From Selaginella moellendorffii (lineage: Eukaryota; Streptophyta; Lycopodiopsida; Selaginellales; Selaginellaceae), in NCBI RefSeq assembly GCF_000143415.4, contig NW_003314275.1:1-64000 (forward strand): a stretch of 64,000 nt of DNA, written 5' to 3'. The first letter of the stretch is position 1. Each line of letters starts with the position of its first letter. The notes under the pieces are model-generated. The model searched no databases. It saw nothing but the letters and a program-made list of their open reading frames with translations, and had not been told where the DNA came from. The translations under genes and the position numbers were made by a program. This document shows, piece by piece, positions 1 through 9,925 of this stretch.

Positions 1-155
1 AAACCCTAAACCCTAGACCCTAAACCGTAAACCCTAAACCCTAAACCCTAAACCCTAAACCCTAAACCCTAAACCCTAAACCCTAAACCCTAAACCCTAA
101 ACCCTAAACCCTAAACCCTAAACCCTAAACCCTAAACCCTAAACCCTAAACCCTA
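1..155. repeat. Telomere repeat tract (CCCTAAA)n
   Basis: About 22 copies of the plant-type heptamer CCCTAAA, with two variant units in the first 30 bases. The C-rich strand reads 5' to 3' into the window, which is the orientation expected at a left chromosome end. The tract runs without a clear border into TelPLE copy A, because that element itself contains the same motif (see 142-160). Confidence 0.97.
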
Positions 156-362
156 AACAGGTGATGGATGAAGCTCCCGCAGACACACTCCCCTGAGTGA
201 TCACGTGCTGGAGATGCCTCCCGAATCCCGGTTCGTTCCTGGTCATGGCTAAACTCGCTTTGCGAGCTTAGCCACATCTTTTACTACGCTTTGCAAGAGA
301 CGGAAGCATATGATTGCATCCTTCTTTGCGTAACCGATGACCTTCAGGGTCTGGCCGATGGA

Positions 363-1160
363 CTCTAGGTATGTCCCAGTCACCTCTGGTCGTCCCCCAC
401 CGGTCAACGCCCGGTCAACGCGCAGTCTACTGTCCAAACAGGAATATTCCCGAATATTCCCTGACAGTCAGATTGTTGACCGAGTCAACGAGGCCTACAC
501 CATTCGATTCTGCACCCCTTTCCAAGTTTGACAACGTTGGTCTCATCTCCTTACGATGGATACCACACCTTGGAAAGCTTGCGAATCTCATAATGATGCC
601 ATGCGACGACGTCGACGTCACACACGCCGACACCTCGCAGGAAAAGGACCTTTCTGCATGACCAAAAGACCTCGGGTACGTACCAGTCACTCCAGGCCAC
701 CTCCCTTTCGAGTCAACGCCCGGTCAACGCGGAGTCAACGGTCAGAACGGAATATTCCCCAATATTCCGACTGTATCCCTGTTGACCGAGTCAAAACGGC
801 ATATACCGTTGGATTCCGCTCTTCCTTCCGATCGTGAATATGTGAGTTTCAACTCTGAACTCCTCACACGATTCGTTGAAAAGCGTGTATTCCGTTAAAA
901 CGGTACCGCTCCTTCGACATCGGCGATGCACGCCGACAACTTGCGGGATGGCTCTCCCCTGCACCACCGCTGGACTTCGGGTATGTATGAGTGACCTCAG
1001 GCCCTCCACCATCCCAGTCCACACACGGTCAACGCGGGGACAACGGTCAACGACGGAATATTCCCAGAATATTCCCTGCAAAGTGGACCACGTTTTTCGC
1101 TGCCGGGTATGTACGAGTGACACAAGCATTGTGGACGTAACGCATGCATCATATCATGCC
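363..1160 (+). repeat. Three ~305-bp degenerate sub-repeats with GGAATATTCC palindromes and W-box-like motifs (copy A)
   Basis: Three diverged units begin near 367, 674 and 978. Each has a GGTA(T/C)GT start, then GGTCAACG-type motifs, then a paired palindrome: GGAATATTCC followed within a few bases by (G)AATATTCC, near 441, 752 and 1056. GGTCAA is the complement of TTGACC, the W-box bound by plant WRKY factors. The same block occurs in copies B, C and F at matching offsets, and copy D keeps the last unit. The role is inferred to be promoter control. Confidence 0.7.
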
Positions 1161-1350
1161 GCGTTTACAAGTTATCTTGTGTCAAAGGTATGTCACCCGC
1201 CGGCCAAACGCTTACTGTCTTCGGCAATTAGCCGAAGTCATTCTCCGCGACTACCACTGCTGTGGAGTAACCAACACCAGCTTTGCTACGTTCGCACCCT
1301 CGCGAGCCAACGCTGCCACGCCAGTTCGCATGGCCGCCACACGGACTCGC

Positions 1351-1420
1351 GCCACGTGACAGAGCCAAAATATAAGTAGAGTCGGCACCGAGCTAGGGTT
1401 AGGGTAGACACTAGACGACT
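1351..1420 (+). promoter_or_regulatory. 3'-terminal promoter of copy A (G-box, TATA box, telobox-like start region)
   Basis: A perfect G-box (GCCACGTGAC, 1351-1360) lies 10 bp upstream of a TATA box (TATAAGTA, 1371-1378). The expected start, 25-35 bp downstream, falls in a telobox-like stretch (TAGGGTTAGGGT, near 1395-1406). The hammerhead begins ~45 bp after the TATA box, so it would sit near the 5' end of the transcript. Transcription would run rightward into copy B. The motifs are seen; the activity is inferred. Confidence 0.6.
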
Positions 1421-1422
1421 AC

Positions 1423-1465
1423 ACCCGGCTGATGAGTCCCAAAAAGGACGAAACCGGTCTCGGGT
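1423..1465 (+). ncRNA. Type-I hammerhead ribozyme (copy A)
   Basis: The conserved core is complete. Stem I 5' strand is ACCCGG (1423-1428), followed by CTGATGA (1429-1435). Stem II is GTCC/GGAC around the loop CAAAAA, followed by GAAA (1450-1453). Stem III is ACC/GGT with no loop. C1459 is the cleavage base, and the stem I 3' strand is TCGGGT (1460-1465). The predicted cut follows C1459, after the triplet GTC. The palindromic stem III (ACCGGT) can only form well between two RNA copies, as described for the short-stem hammerheads of Penelope-like elements and retrozymes. Confidence 0.9.
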
Positions 1466-1491
1466 TGTCTCTTGTCCTCTCCCTCGCTCAC

Positions 1492-1616
1492 GAATGAATG
1501 AAAATTCATTCCCTTGCCTCCTCTACTTGCTCTCGATCACGCCGTTTCAACAACGGCACACGGAGAATGTGGATTGCACAAAGTGGTGCCGCGATCTCGC
1601 CGGATTGCAGCACCGC
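1492..1616 (+). other. RNA hairpins near the 3' end of copy A
   Basis: Hairpin 1 (1492-1511) is a perfect 8-bp stem, GAATGAAT/ATTCATTC, closed by a GAAA tetraloop. Hairpin 2 (near 1542-1558) is GCCGTT/AACGGC with a 5-nt loop. Hairpin 3 (1583-1616) is a 14-position stem with one mismatch and a TCGCCG loop, only ~15 bases before the telomere-like 3' end. All full-length 3' ends carry the set. They may be the recognition structure for the reverse transcriptase; this is inference. Confidence 0.65.
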
Positions 1617-1839
1617 GGGGTGTCTTTGACCCTAAACGCCTAAACGCGCCTAAATCCTAAACTCTCTGCGGTTCAAAAGCATCCGAGCGGGCCTCACCAG
1701 CTTTGCTCGGTTGCAAAAGCACATCCCACGCACCAAGTAAGCTTAAGTTCTCACACTGTTTCTATTGTTTCCAGAAGAATTCAGTAAATTTGAACAACAA
1801 TCTACCAAAGTCAAACCTCTTTGCCAATGGCAGGCCAAG

Positions 1840-4800
1840 ACAACTCCATACATGGCTCTGGGATAGGAGAAGCCAGCCACGATGCCCCTCACTCCCTGCG
1901 CACAGGTCTGGCACAGCAAGTCTCCAGGCCGGGCATTTGTGTTGGCCCTTGCGCGCTGCACCTCACCGCCAGGACGCCACAGAAATCCCTGCCTGGAGCT
2001 GCTAACCGCCACTAAGAGTCTGGGAGCTAGCTCGGCATCTCCACACAACAGTTTCTCTGGCGTCTCGGGTGGCCCAGCTCCTCTGACTCAGGTCCAGCAC
2101 AGCAAGTGCCCCACAAAGGCTTTTTGGCCGCCTCTGGTTGCTGCCTCGGCACCACCAAAGGATCTCCAAAAAGCCTAAGGGGATTGCTCCCTGCTGTTGA
2201 GAGCACGCGCCCCACCCAGACATCACCACAGAACTGTTGTGATCGACCAGAATCCGCCGTAGGAGACACAATTGCAACTGCAACTACAAATGCCCGCCTC
2301 TGCTCCTCCAGCATCCTCTCCACCGTCAGATCTCCCGATCTAACGGCCCACGTGGTCCAAGCCTCAATCGTAAAAAATTCTAAGTCCCAGCACTTAGATT
2401 TTTTAATGGGCTATGGAGGAGAAAGATGCAAGGAGCAGCCACGGCAGAGCATTCTGTCTTGAGCACGCCACAGCAGCAAGCCAACGGCAAGCCAAGACAA
2501 CCCCAAGCATGATTCTGGATTCAGAGAAACCAGCCACGATGCCCCTCTCTCCCCTCGCTAGGGTCTGGCACAGCAAGTCTCCAGGCCAGGCATTTGCGTT
2601 GGCCCCTGTGCGCCGCACTTCGCTGCCACAGCGCCACAAAAAATCCCTGCCCGGAGCCGCTCACCGCCACTAAGAGTCTGGGAGCTAGCTTGGATTCTCA
2701 ACACAGCAATCTTTTTGGTGTTTCCCGCGGCCCAGCTCCCCTGAATCGGGTCTGGCACAGCTAACTCCCCACAAAGGCTTTTTGCCCCTTTTGGTCCAGT
2801 GCCTTGGCACCACCAAGAGATCATCAAAAATGCCAAGGGAGCTGCTCCCTGCCACACAGAGCGCCCACCCCGCCCAGAGATCACCATAAAAACGCTGTGC
2901 TTCACCAAAATCTGCCATGGGAGAAGCCTTTGCAACAGCAATTGCAAAGGGCCACTCACGCTGCCCTCTCTTCCCTCCTCCACCATTGGATCATACAGAT
3001 CTAACGGCTCAAACGCTCAGCCTTTGAGTTGCCAAAAATTTCTAAGTCCTAGCACTTGGTTTTTGGCAATGGAGAGGAAGCTACGTGAGCATCGCAGCTA
3101 CGTCTTGAGCACGCCACGGCCCAAGTCACCACAGCCAGCTGCTCCAGCAGCAGCAGCAGCCGCCGACGCAGGCAGCACCAGCCACTGCAACAGCCCGCGG
3201 CCTGCCAACACCAGCAGCTGCCGCGGCTGCTGCCCCAGCCGGCCAGCCAGCAGTGCCACGGCCGGCCTCCAGCGACCGCCACAGCGAGCACTTGGGCCAG
3301 CACTCGCCGCCCAAAGCGCCAGCTCTGTGGCTAGCCGTGGCCCAGCCCGTTAGCACCGCGTCCCGGCCAGCCGCTGCTCAGCAGCACCACCAGCGCTGCC
3401 CAGCAGCGCCCTGCTGCACCAGGCACCTCTGCATGATGCTGCGCGCCGCCCAGCAGCGCCAAGCACCGCTGCACGCCGTTCAGGGCCGCCACGCGCCGCC
3501 CGGAGCTGCTGCGCCCTGCCTAGCGCCTCCCTGCACTGCCTGGTGCCAACAGCAAACCAAGAAAACTCCATACGTGACTCTGGGACAGGAGAAGCCAGCC
3601 ATGATGCCCCTCACTCCCTGCATACAGGTCTGGCACAGCAAGTCCCCAGGCCGGGCATTTCCGTAGGTCCCTGTGCGTGCTGCACCTCACCGCCAGGACG
3701 CCACAGAAATCCCTGCCTGGAGCTGCTAACCGCCACTAAGAGTCTGGGAGCTAGCTCGGCATCTCCACACAACAGCTTCTCTGACGTCTTGTGCGGCCCA
3801 GCCCCTCCGACTCAGGTCCGGCACAGCAAATGCCCCACAAAGGCTTTTTGGCCCCCCTTGGTTGCTGCCTCGGCACCACCAAGGGATCTCCAAAAATGCT
3901 AAGGGGATTGCTCCCTGCTGTTGAGAGCACCCACACCACCCAGACATCACCACAAAGCTGTTGTGATCCACTAGAATCTGCCGTGGGGGACACAATTGCA
4001 ACTGCAATTGCAAATGCCCACCTCTGCTCCTCCAGCATCCTCTCCACCGTCAGATCTCCCGATCTAACGGTCCACGTGGTCCAAGCCTGAATCGTAAAAA
4101 TTCTAAGTCCCAGCACTTAGAATTTTTTCTGGGCTATGGAGGAGAAAGATGCAAGGAGCAGCCACGGCAGGGCATTCTGTCTTGACCACGCCACAACATC
4201 AAGCCAGGACAACTCCAAGCATGGTTCTGGATTCAGAGAAACCAGCCATGTGCCCTTCTCTCCCCTCGCCAGGGTCTGGCACAGCAAGTCCCCAAGCCAG
4301 GCATTTGCGTTGGCCCCTGTGTGCCACACCTCGCTGCCACAGCGCCACAAAAAATCCCTGCCTGGAGCTGCTCACTGCCACTAAGAGTCTGGGAACTAGC
4401 TTGGCTTCTCGACACAACAATCTCTTTGGTGTTTCCTGCGGCCCAGCTCCCCTGAATCGTGTCTGGCATAGCAAACTCCCCACAAAGGCTTTTTGCCCCT
4501 TTTGGTCCAGTGCCTTGGCACCACCAAGAGATCATCAAAAATGCCAAGGGAGCTGCTCCCTACCACACAGAGCCCCAGAGATCACCATAGCAATTGCTGT
4601 GCCTCACCAAAATCCACCATGGGAGAAGCCTTTGCAACAACAACAGCCATTGCAAAGGCCGACTCACGCTCCCCTCTCCTCTCTCCTCCACCGTCGGATC
4701 GCACAAATCCAACGGCTCAAACGCTCAGCCTTTGAGTTGCCAGAAATTTCTAAGTCCTAGCACTTGGTTTTTGGCAATGGTAGAGGAAGCTACGGGAGCA

Positions 4801-5880
4801 TGGCCGCTGCGTCTTGAGCACGCCACAGCCCAGGCCACCACAGCCAGCTGCTCCAGCAGCAACAGCCGCTGACGCAGGCAGCGCCAGCCATCGCAGCAGC
4901 CCGCGGCTTGCGAACACCAACAGCTGCCGCGGCTGCTGCGCCAGCCGGCCAGCCAGCTGTGCCACGGCCGGCCTCCAGCGACCGCCACAGTGAGCACTTG
5001 GGCCAGCACTCGCCGCCCAAAGCGCCAGCTCTGTGGCTCGTCGTGGCCCAGCCCATCAGCACCGCGTCCCGGCCAGCCGCTGCCCAGCAGCACCACCAGC
5101 GCTGCCCAGCAGTGCTCCACCGCGCCAAGCACGACCGCACGCTGCTCAGGGCCGCCACGTGCTGCCCAGAGCCGCTGCGTGCTGCCTAGTGCCGCCCCGT
5201 GCCGCCCAGTGCTGCTCACGTGTGCCCAGCACCGCCCAGTGATGTGCTGTACCGCCAGCGACGCGCGGTACTGCACAGTGACGTGCGGCACTGCCCAGCG
5301 ACGCGCGGTACTGCACAGTGACGCACGGCACTGCCCAGCGACACGCAGTACTTCCAGAGACACGCGGTACAGTCCAGTGCCGCCCAGCGGCTCCAGGCCG
5401 GGCATTTACGTAGGCCCCTATGCGCTGCACCTCACTGCCAAGACGCCACAAAAATCCCTGCCTGGAGCCACTAAGAGTCTTGGAGCTAGCTTGGCATCTC
5501 CACACAACAGCTTTTCTGGCACCTGGTGCGGCCCAGCTCCCCCGACTCAGGTCCGGCATAGCAAATGCCCCACAAAGGCTTTTTGGCCCCCCTCGGCTGC
5601 TGCTTCGGCACCACCAAGGGATTTCCAAAAATGCTAAGGGGACTGCTCCCTGCTGTTGAGAGCACCCGTGCCACCCAGACATCACCACAAAGCTGCTGTG
5701 ATCTCTGGCACGATGCCCCTCACTCCCCTCGCACGGGTCTGGCACAGCATGTCTCCAGGCTGGGCATTCACACTGGCCTCTGCGCGCTGCGTTCTGCCAC
5801 CAGAGCGCCACAAAAGATCCCCACCTGGAGCTGCTCACGGCCACTAAGAGTTTGGGAGCTAGCTTGACATCTCCACTCTG
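1840..5880 (+). repeat. Internal tandem-repeat region of TelPLE copy B
   Basis: About six degenerate units, partly alternating between two types, recur near 1856, 2512, 3575, 4216, 5390 and 5705. Shared landmarks are AGTCTGGGAGCTAGCT, CCACAAAGGCTTTTTG, GGTCTGGCACAGCAAGT and a (G/C)AGCAG-rich low-complexity stretch near 3100-3500 and 4800-5200. Both strands have many short open frames caused by GC-rich low complexity, and none resembles a protein family. The region occupies the place where the front half of a Penelope reverse transcriptase would be expected. Part of it (from 4599) recurs in copy C. Confidence 0.7.
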
Positions 5881-5925
5881 CAGTCTTTTCGACGTCTAGC
5901 GCAGCCCAGCTCCCCTGACCTGGGT

Positions 5926-6958
5926 ATGGCACAGCAAATCCCTCACAAAGGCTTTTTGCGCCCCTTTGGTATGTTGCCTTGGCACCACCAAAGGATCACC
6001 AAAGATGCCAATGGGAATGCTCCTTGCCACTCAGAGCACCCAAGCTGCCTAGACACTGCCACAACGCTGCCAAAAATCCAATCTGCCATGGATCCCCTGC
6101 AATCACTAGTGCTAGCACTGGCCCTGCAACTGCAGAGCCAAGCACTATGCCGATGGCACGGGCTCTCTCACCACCTCTGGTGCCAGATCCCTTGCAATCG
6201 CCACCCAGGCCAGCCCCTGCCACTGGAACAGAGCAGCGAGCCCTCTCGCCTTAACGCTCTCCAGGACCTGGCCCAGCGCAGCAGCCACCGTCACCTCTGC
6301 ACCTGGCTCTGCTCTGCGTGTCCATGGCACCACGCTCAACACTGTCCCCACAGACTCGACGAGTGCCTCGACACAACCAACAAATCGCCCTTCCATCTAC
6401 GGAGGTACACGAGCAGGCCTTGAACGATGGCTCCGAGGATATGGCACGCTTCGTCCCTCGATCAAGATCACCTCGGTGATCCTGCTCGAGGAGTTGGATA
6501 TCCTCGATATCCACTTCTTCAAAGGCCCTCACTTTGAAGAGACACGCTGCCTCGACTCGTCCACGTTCCAGAAGCCCCTCAACGCCTACCAGTACCTCCC
6601 CTGGACGTCGGTTCACCCATGGCACCAGAAAGTGGCATTTATCCGCAGCGAGCTCCGGAGATACCTCCTCCGTGAGAGCACGGCCCATGGATCTCATGCC
6701 ATGCGCATGCGGTTCTACCACCGCCTCTGTGTCCGGGGACACCCGATCTCCTTCCTCCAACACTGCCTCTCTAGCATCTCCTCTGACCAGCGACATGAAG
6801 CTCTCCTTGCACGCTCGCGCCGCTCTAGCGACGCTTGTCGACGGACCCCCCTCGCCTTTAAGCTCCCCTACACGCTTCACAGCACGCAGCTAGGCTTGGG
6901 GGACATCCTAAACCCTAAACAGGTGATGGATGAAGCTCCCGCAGACACACTCCCCTGA
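5926..6958 (+). pseudogene. Penelope-like reverse transcriptase C-terminal fragment, active site deleted (copy B)
   Basis: The frame is the same as in copy C (9926-10990) up to RRYT. A 32-bp deletion at 6410/6411 then removes the TDD of the YTDD active site and shifts the frame. The deletion lies exactly between two GGTACAC repeats that are still both present in copy C, which points to slippage or recombination. After it, the second half reads on from 6476 (FKGPH, FQKPLNAYQYLPW, SVHPWHQK, RRYL) to the TGA at 6956-6958. No endonuclease domain follows. Non-functional. Confidence 0.8.
6905..6918 (+). other. Telomere-like motif inside the reverse transcriptase coding end
   Basis: The codons for the segment ILNPKQ contain CCTAAACCCTAAAC, two telomere units in the telomere strand orientation. 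The same motif is at the matching place in copies C (near 10939) and F (near 14421). Copy A is joined to the terminal telomere exactly here. Confidence 0.8.
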
Positions 6959-7124
6959 GTGATCACGTGCTGGAGATGCCTCCCGAATCCCGGTTCGTTC
7001 CTGGTCATGGCTAAACTCGCTTTGCGAGCTTAGCCACATCTTTTACTACGCTTTGCAAGAGACGGAAGCATATGATTGCATCCTTCTTTGCGTAACCGAT
7101 GACCTTCAGGGTCTGGCCGATGGA

Positions 7125-7925
7125 CTCTAGGTATGTCCCAGTCACCTCTGGTCGTCCCCCACCGGTCAACGCCCGGTCAACGCGCAGTCTACTGTCCAAA
7201 CAGGAATATTCCCGAATATTCCCTGACAGTCAGATTGTTGACCGAGTCAACGAGGCCTACACCATTCGATTCTGCACCCCTTTCCAAGTTTGACAACGTT
7301 GGTCTCATCTCCTTACGATGGATACCACACCTTGGAAAGCTTGCGAATCTCATAATGATGCCATGCGACGACGTCGACGTCACACACGCCGACACCTCGC
7401 AGGAAAAGGACCTTTCTGCATGACCAAAAGACCTCGGGTACGTACCAGTCACTCCAGGCCACCTCCCTTTCGAGTCAACGCCCGGTCAACGCGGAGTCAA
7501 CGGTCAGAACGGAATATTCCCCAATATTCCGACTGTATCCCTGTTGACCGAGTCAAAACGGCATATACCGTTGGATTCCGCTCTTCCTTCCGATCGTGAA
7601 TATGTGAGTTTCAACTCTGAACTCCTCACACGATTCGTTGAAAAGCGTGTATTCCGTTAAAACGGTACCGCTCCTTCGACATCGGCGATGCACGCCGACA
7701 ACTTGCGGGATGGCTCTCCCCTGCACCACCGCTGGACTTCGGGTATGTATGAGTGACCTCAGGCCCTCCACCATCCCAGTCCACACACGGTCAACGCGGG
7801 GACAACGGTCAACGACGGAATATTCCCAGAATATTCCCTGCAAAGTGGACCACGTTTTTCGCTGCCGGGTATGTACGAGTGACACAAGCATTGTGGACGT
7901 AACGCATGCATCATATCATGCCGCG
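7125..7925 (+). repeat. Sub-repeats with palindromes and W-box-like motifs (copy B)
   Basis: This is the same three-unit block as at 363-1160, offset by 6762 bases and with no difference that I could find. Paired AATATTCC palindromes lie near 7203, 7514 and 7818. Confidence 0.7.
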
Positions 7926-8112
7926 TTTACAAGTTATCTTGTGTCAAAGGTATGTCACCCGCCGGCCAAACGCTTACTGTCTTCGGCAATTAGCCGAAGT
8001 CATTCTCCGCGACTACCACTGCTGTGGAGTAACCAACACCAGCTTTGCTACGTTCGCACCCTCGCGAGCCAACGCTGCCACGCCAGTTCGCATGGCCGCC
8101 ACACGGACTCGC

Positions 8113-8182
8113 GCCACGTGACAGAGCCAAAATATAAGTAGAGTCGGCACCGAGCTAGGGTTAGGGTAGACACTAGACGACT
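8113..8182 (+). promoter_or_regulatory. 3'-terminal promoter of copy B
   Basis: G-box GCCACGTGAC at 8113-8122, TATAAGTA at 8133-8140, telobox-like TAGGGTTAGGGT near 8157-8168. The layout matches copy A. It would drive copy C. Confidence 0.6.
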
Positions 8183-8184
8183 AC

Positions 8185-8227
8185 ACCCGGCTGATGAGTC
8201 CCAAAAAGGACGAAACCGGTCTCGGGT
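8185..8227 (+). ncRNA. Type-I hammerhead ribozyme (copy B)
   Basis: Sequence is identical to the copy A ribozyme. CTGATGA at 8191-8197, GAAA at 8212-8215, predicted cut after C8221. All core bases are present. Confidence 0.9.
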
Positions 8228-8253
8228 TGTCTCTTGTCCTCTCCCTCGCTCAC

Positions 8254-8378
8254 GAATGAATGAAAATTCATTCCCTTGCCTCCTCTACTTGCTCTCGATC
8301 ACGCCGTTTCAACAACGGCACACGGAGAATGTGGATTGCACAAAGTGGTGCCGCGATCTCGCCGGATTGCAGCACCGC
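8254..8378 (+). other. RNA hairpins near the 3' end of copy B
   Basis: GAAA-tetraloop hairpin at 8254-8273 and terminal hairpin at 8345-8378, as in copy A. Confidence 0.6.
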
Positions 8379-8410
8379 GGGGTGTCTTTGACCCTAAACG
8401 CCTAAACGCG

Positions 8411-8607
8411 CCTAAACCCTAAACCCTAAACCCTAAACCCTAAACCCTAAACCCTAAACCCTAAACCCTAAAACCCTAAAACCCTAAACCTAAACCCTAA
8501 ACCCCTAAACCTAAACCCTAAACCCTAAACCCTAAACCCTAAACCCTAAACCCTAAACCCTAAACCCTAAACCCTAAACCCTAAAACCCTAAACCCTAAA
8601 CCCTAAA
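8411..8607. repeat. Interstitial telomere tract T2
   Basis: About 28 units of CCCTAAA in the same orientation as the terminal tract. A run of variants near 8468-8515 (CCCTAAAA, CCTAAA, CCCCTAAA) suggests old or error-prone telomerase synthesis. It joins the 3' end of copy B to the truncated 5' end of copy C. Confidence 0.95.
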
Positions 8608-9925
8608 GCCTCACCAAAATCCACCATGGGAGAAGCCTTTGCAACAACAACAGCCATTGCAAAGGCCGCTCCCCTCTCCTCTCTCCTCCACCGTCGGATC
8701 GCACAAATCCAACGGCTCAAACGCTCAGCCTTTGAGTTGCCAGAAATTTCTAAGTCCTAGCACTTGGTTTTTGGCAATGGTAGAGGAAGCTACGGGAGCA
8801 TGGCCGCTGCGTCTTGAGCACGCCACGGCCCAGGCCACCACAGCCAGCTGCTCCAGCAGCAACAGCCGCTGACGCAGGCAGCGCCAGCCATCGCAGCAGC
8901 CCGCGGCTTGCGAACACCAACAGCTGCCGCGGCTGCTGCGCCAGCCAGCCAGCCAGCTGTGCCACGGCCGGCCTCCAGCGACCGCCACAGTGAGCACTTG
9001 GGCCAGCACTCGCCGCCCAAAGCGCCAGCTCTGTGGCTCGTCGTGGCCCAGCCCGTCAGCACCGCGTCCCGGCCAGCCGCTGCCCAGCAGCACCACCAGC
9101 GCTGCCCAGCAGTGCTCCACTGCGCCAAGCACGACCGCACGCTGCTCAGGGCCGCCACGTGCTGCCCAGAGCCGCTGCGTGCTGCCTAGTGCCGCCCCGT
9201 GCTGCCCAGTGCTGCTCACGTGTGCCCAGCACCGCCCAGCGATGTGCTGTACTGCCAGCGACGCGCGGTACTGCACAGTGACGTGCGGCACTGCCCAGCG
9301 ACGCGCGGTACTGCACAGTGACGCACGGCACTGCCCAGCGACACGCAGTACTTCCAGAGACACGCGGTACAGTCCAGTGCCGCCCAGCGGCTCCAGGCCG
9401 GGCATTTACGTAGGCCCCTATGCGCTGCACCTCACTGCCAAGACGCCACAAAAATCCCTGCCTGGAGCCACTAAGAGTCTTGGAGCTAGCTTGGCATCTC
9501 CACACAACAGCTTTTCTGGCACCTGGTGCGGCCCAGCTCCCCCGACTCAGGTCCAGCATAGCAAATGCCCCACAAAGGCTTTTTGGCCCCCCTCGGCTGC
9601 TGCTTCGGCACCACCAAGGGATTTCCAAAAATGCTAAGGGGACTGCTCCCTGCTGTTGAGAGCACCCGTGCCACCCAGACATCACCACAAAGCTGCTGTG
9701 ATCTCTGGCACGATGCCCCTCACTCCCCTCGCACGGGTCTGGCACAGCATGTCTCCAGGCTGGGCATTCACACTGGCCTCTGCGTGCTGCGTTCTGCCAC
9801 CAGAGCGCCACAAAAGATCCCCACCTGGAGCTGCTCACGGCCACTAAGAGTTTGGGAGCTAGCTTGACATCTCCACTCTGCAGTCTTTTCGACGTCTAGC
9901 GCAGCCCAGCTCCCCTGACCTGGGT

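Larger units (their letters stand above)
156..1661 (+). mobile_element. TelPLE copy A, 5'-truncated telomeric Penelope-like element
   Basis: This copy keeps only the last ~13 codons of the reverse transcriptase (stop TGA at 194-196) and the whole 3' non-coding part. That part contains three ~305-bp sub-repeats, G-box, TATA box, hammerhead ribozyme, hairpins and an end built of degenerate telomere units (CCCTAAAC, GCCTAAAC, GCGCCTAAA). It is essentially identical to 6918-8410 of copy B. Its 5' end faces the telomere and lies in a stretch shared by the telomere and the element, so the exact junction cannot be placed within ~15 bases. Its promoter and ribozyme point into copy B. Confidence 0.85.
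1662..8410 (+). mobile_element. TelPLE copy B, longest copy of the telomeric Penelope-like element
   Basis: This ~6.7-kb copy directly follows the 3' end of copy A with only ~12 bases of telomere-like sequence between them. Order: a unique ~170-bp start, ~4 kb of GC-rich tandem-repeat DNA with no credible ORF, a reverse transcriptase C-terminal fragment with a 32-bp deletion, then the 3' region identical to copy A. It ends in the degenerate telomere units and passes into a telomere tract. Its 5' end is the best candidate for a natural element start, but no second copy reaches that far. Confidence 0.85.

Noticed and set aside
876-1379. A 167-codon frame on the + strand, open in all five large TelPLE copies (also at 7638, 11670, 12633, 15151)
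   Set aside because: The copies are too alike for openness to mean much. The frame covers the sub-repeat, G-box and TATA box, and the protein has no recognisable domain. Promoter sequence explains its conservation better.
1395-1406. TAGGGTTAGGGT near the TelPLE promoter as inverted telomere DNA
   Set aside because: Only two units of the TTAGGG form, present at the same place in every copy near the start site. A telobox-like promoter element is more likely.
1735-1775. Possible 38-nt intron at the start of copy B (GTAAGC ... TTGTTTCCAG)
   Set aside because: Splice-like ends and a pyrimidine tract are present, but the length is below any usual intron and no coding frame on either side gives support.
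4725-5844. Long minus-strand frames of 226-232 codons in TelPLE copies B and C
   Set aside because: They arise from GC-rich CAG/GCC low complexity and tandem repeats, have biased composition rich in Trp, Ala, Gly and Arg, and match no family.
6251-6880. Minus-strand frame of 209 codons opposite the Penelope reverse transcriptase
   Set aside because: It is antisense to a clear reverse transcriptase segment and has no family similarity.
8411-8607. A CRISPR-like array
   Set aside because: The direct repeats are plain telomere heptamers without spacers, in a eukaryotic telomere context.
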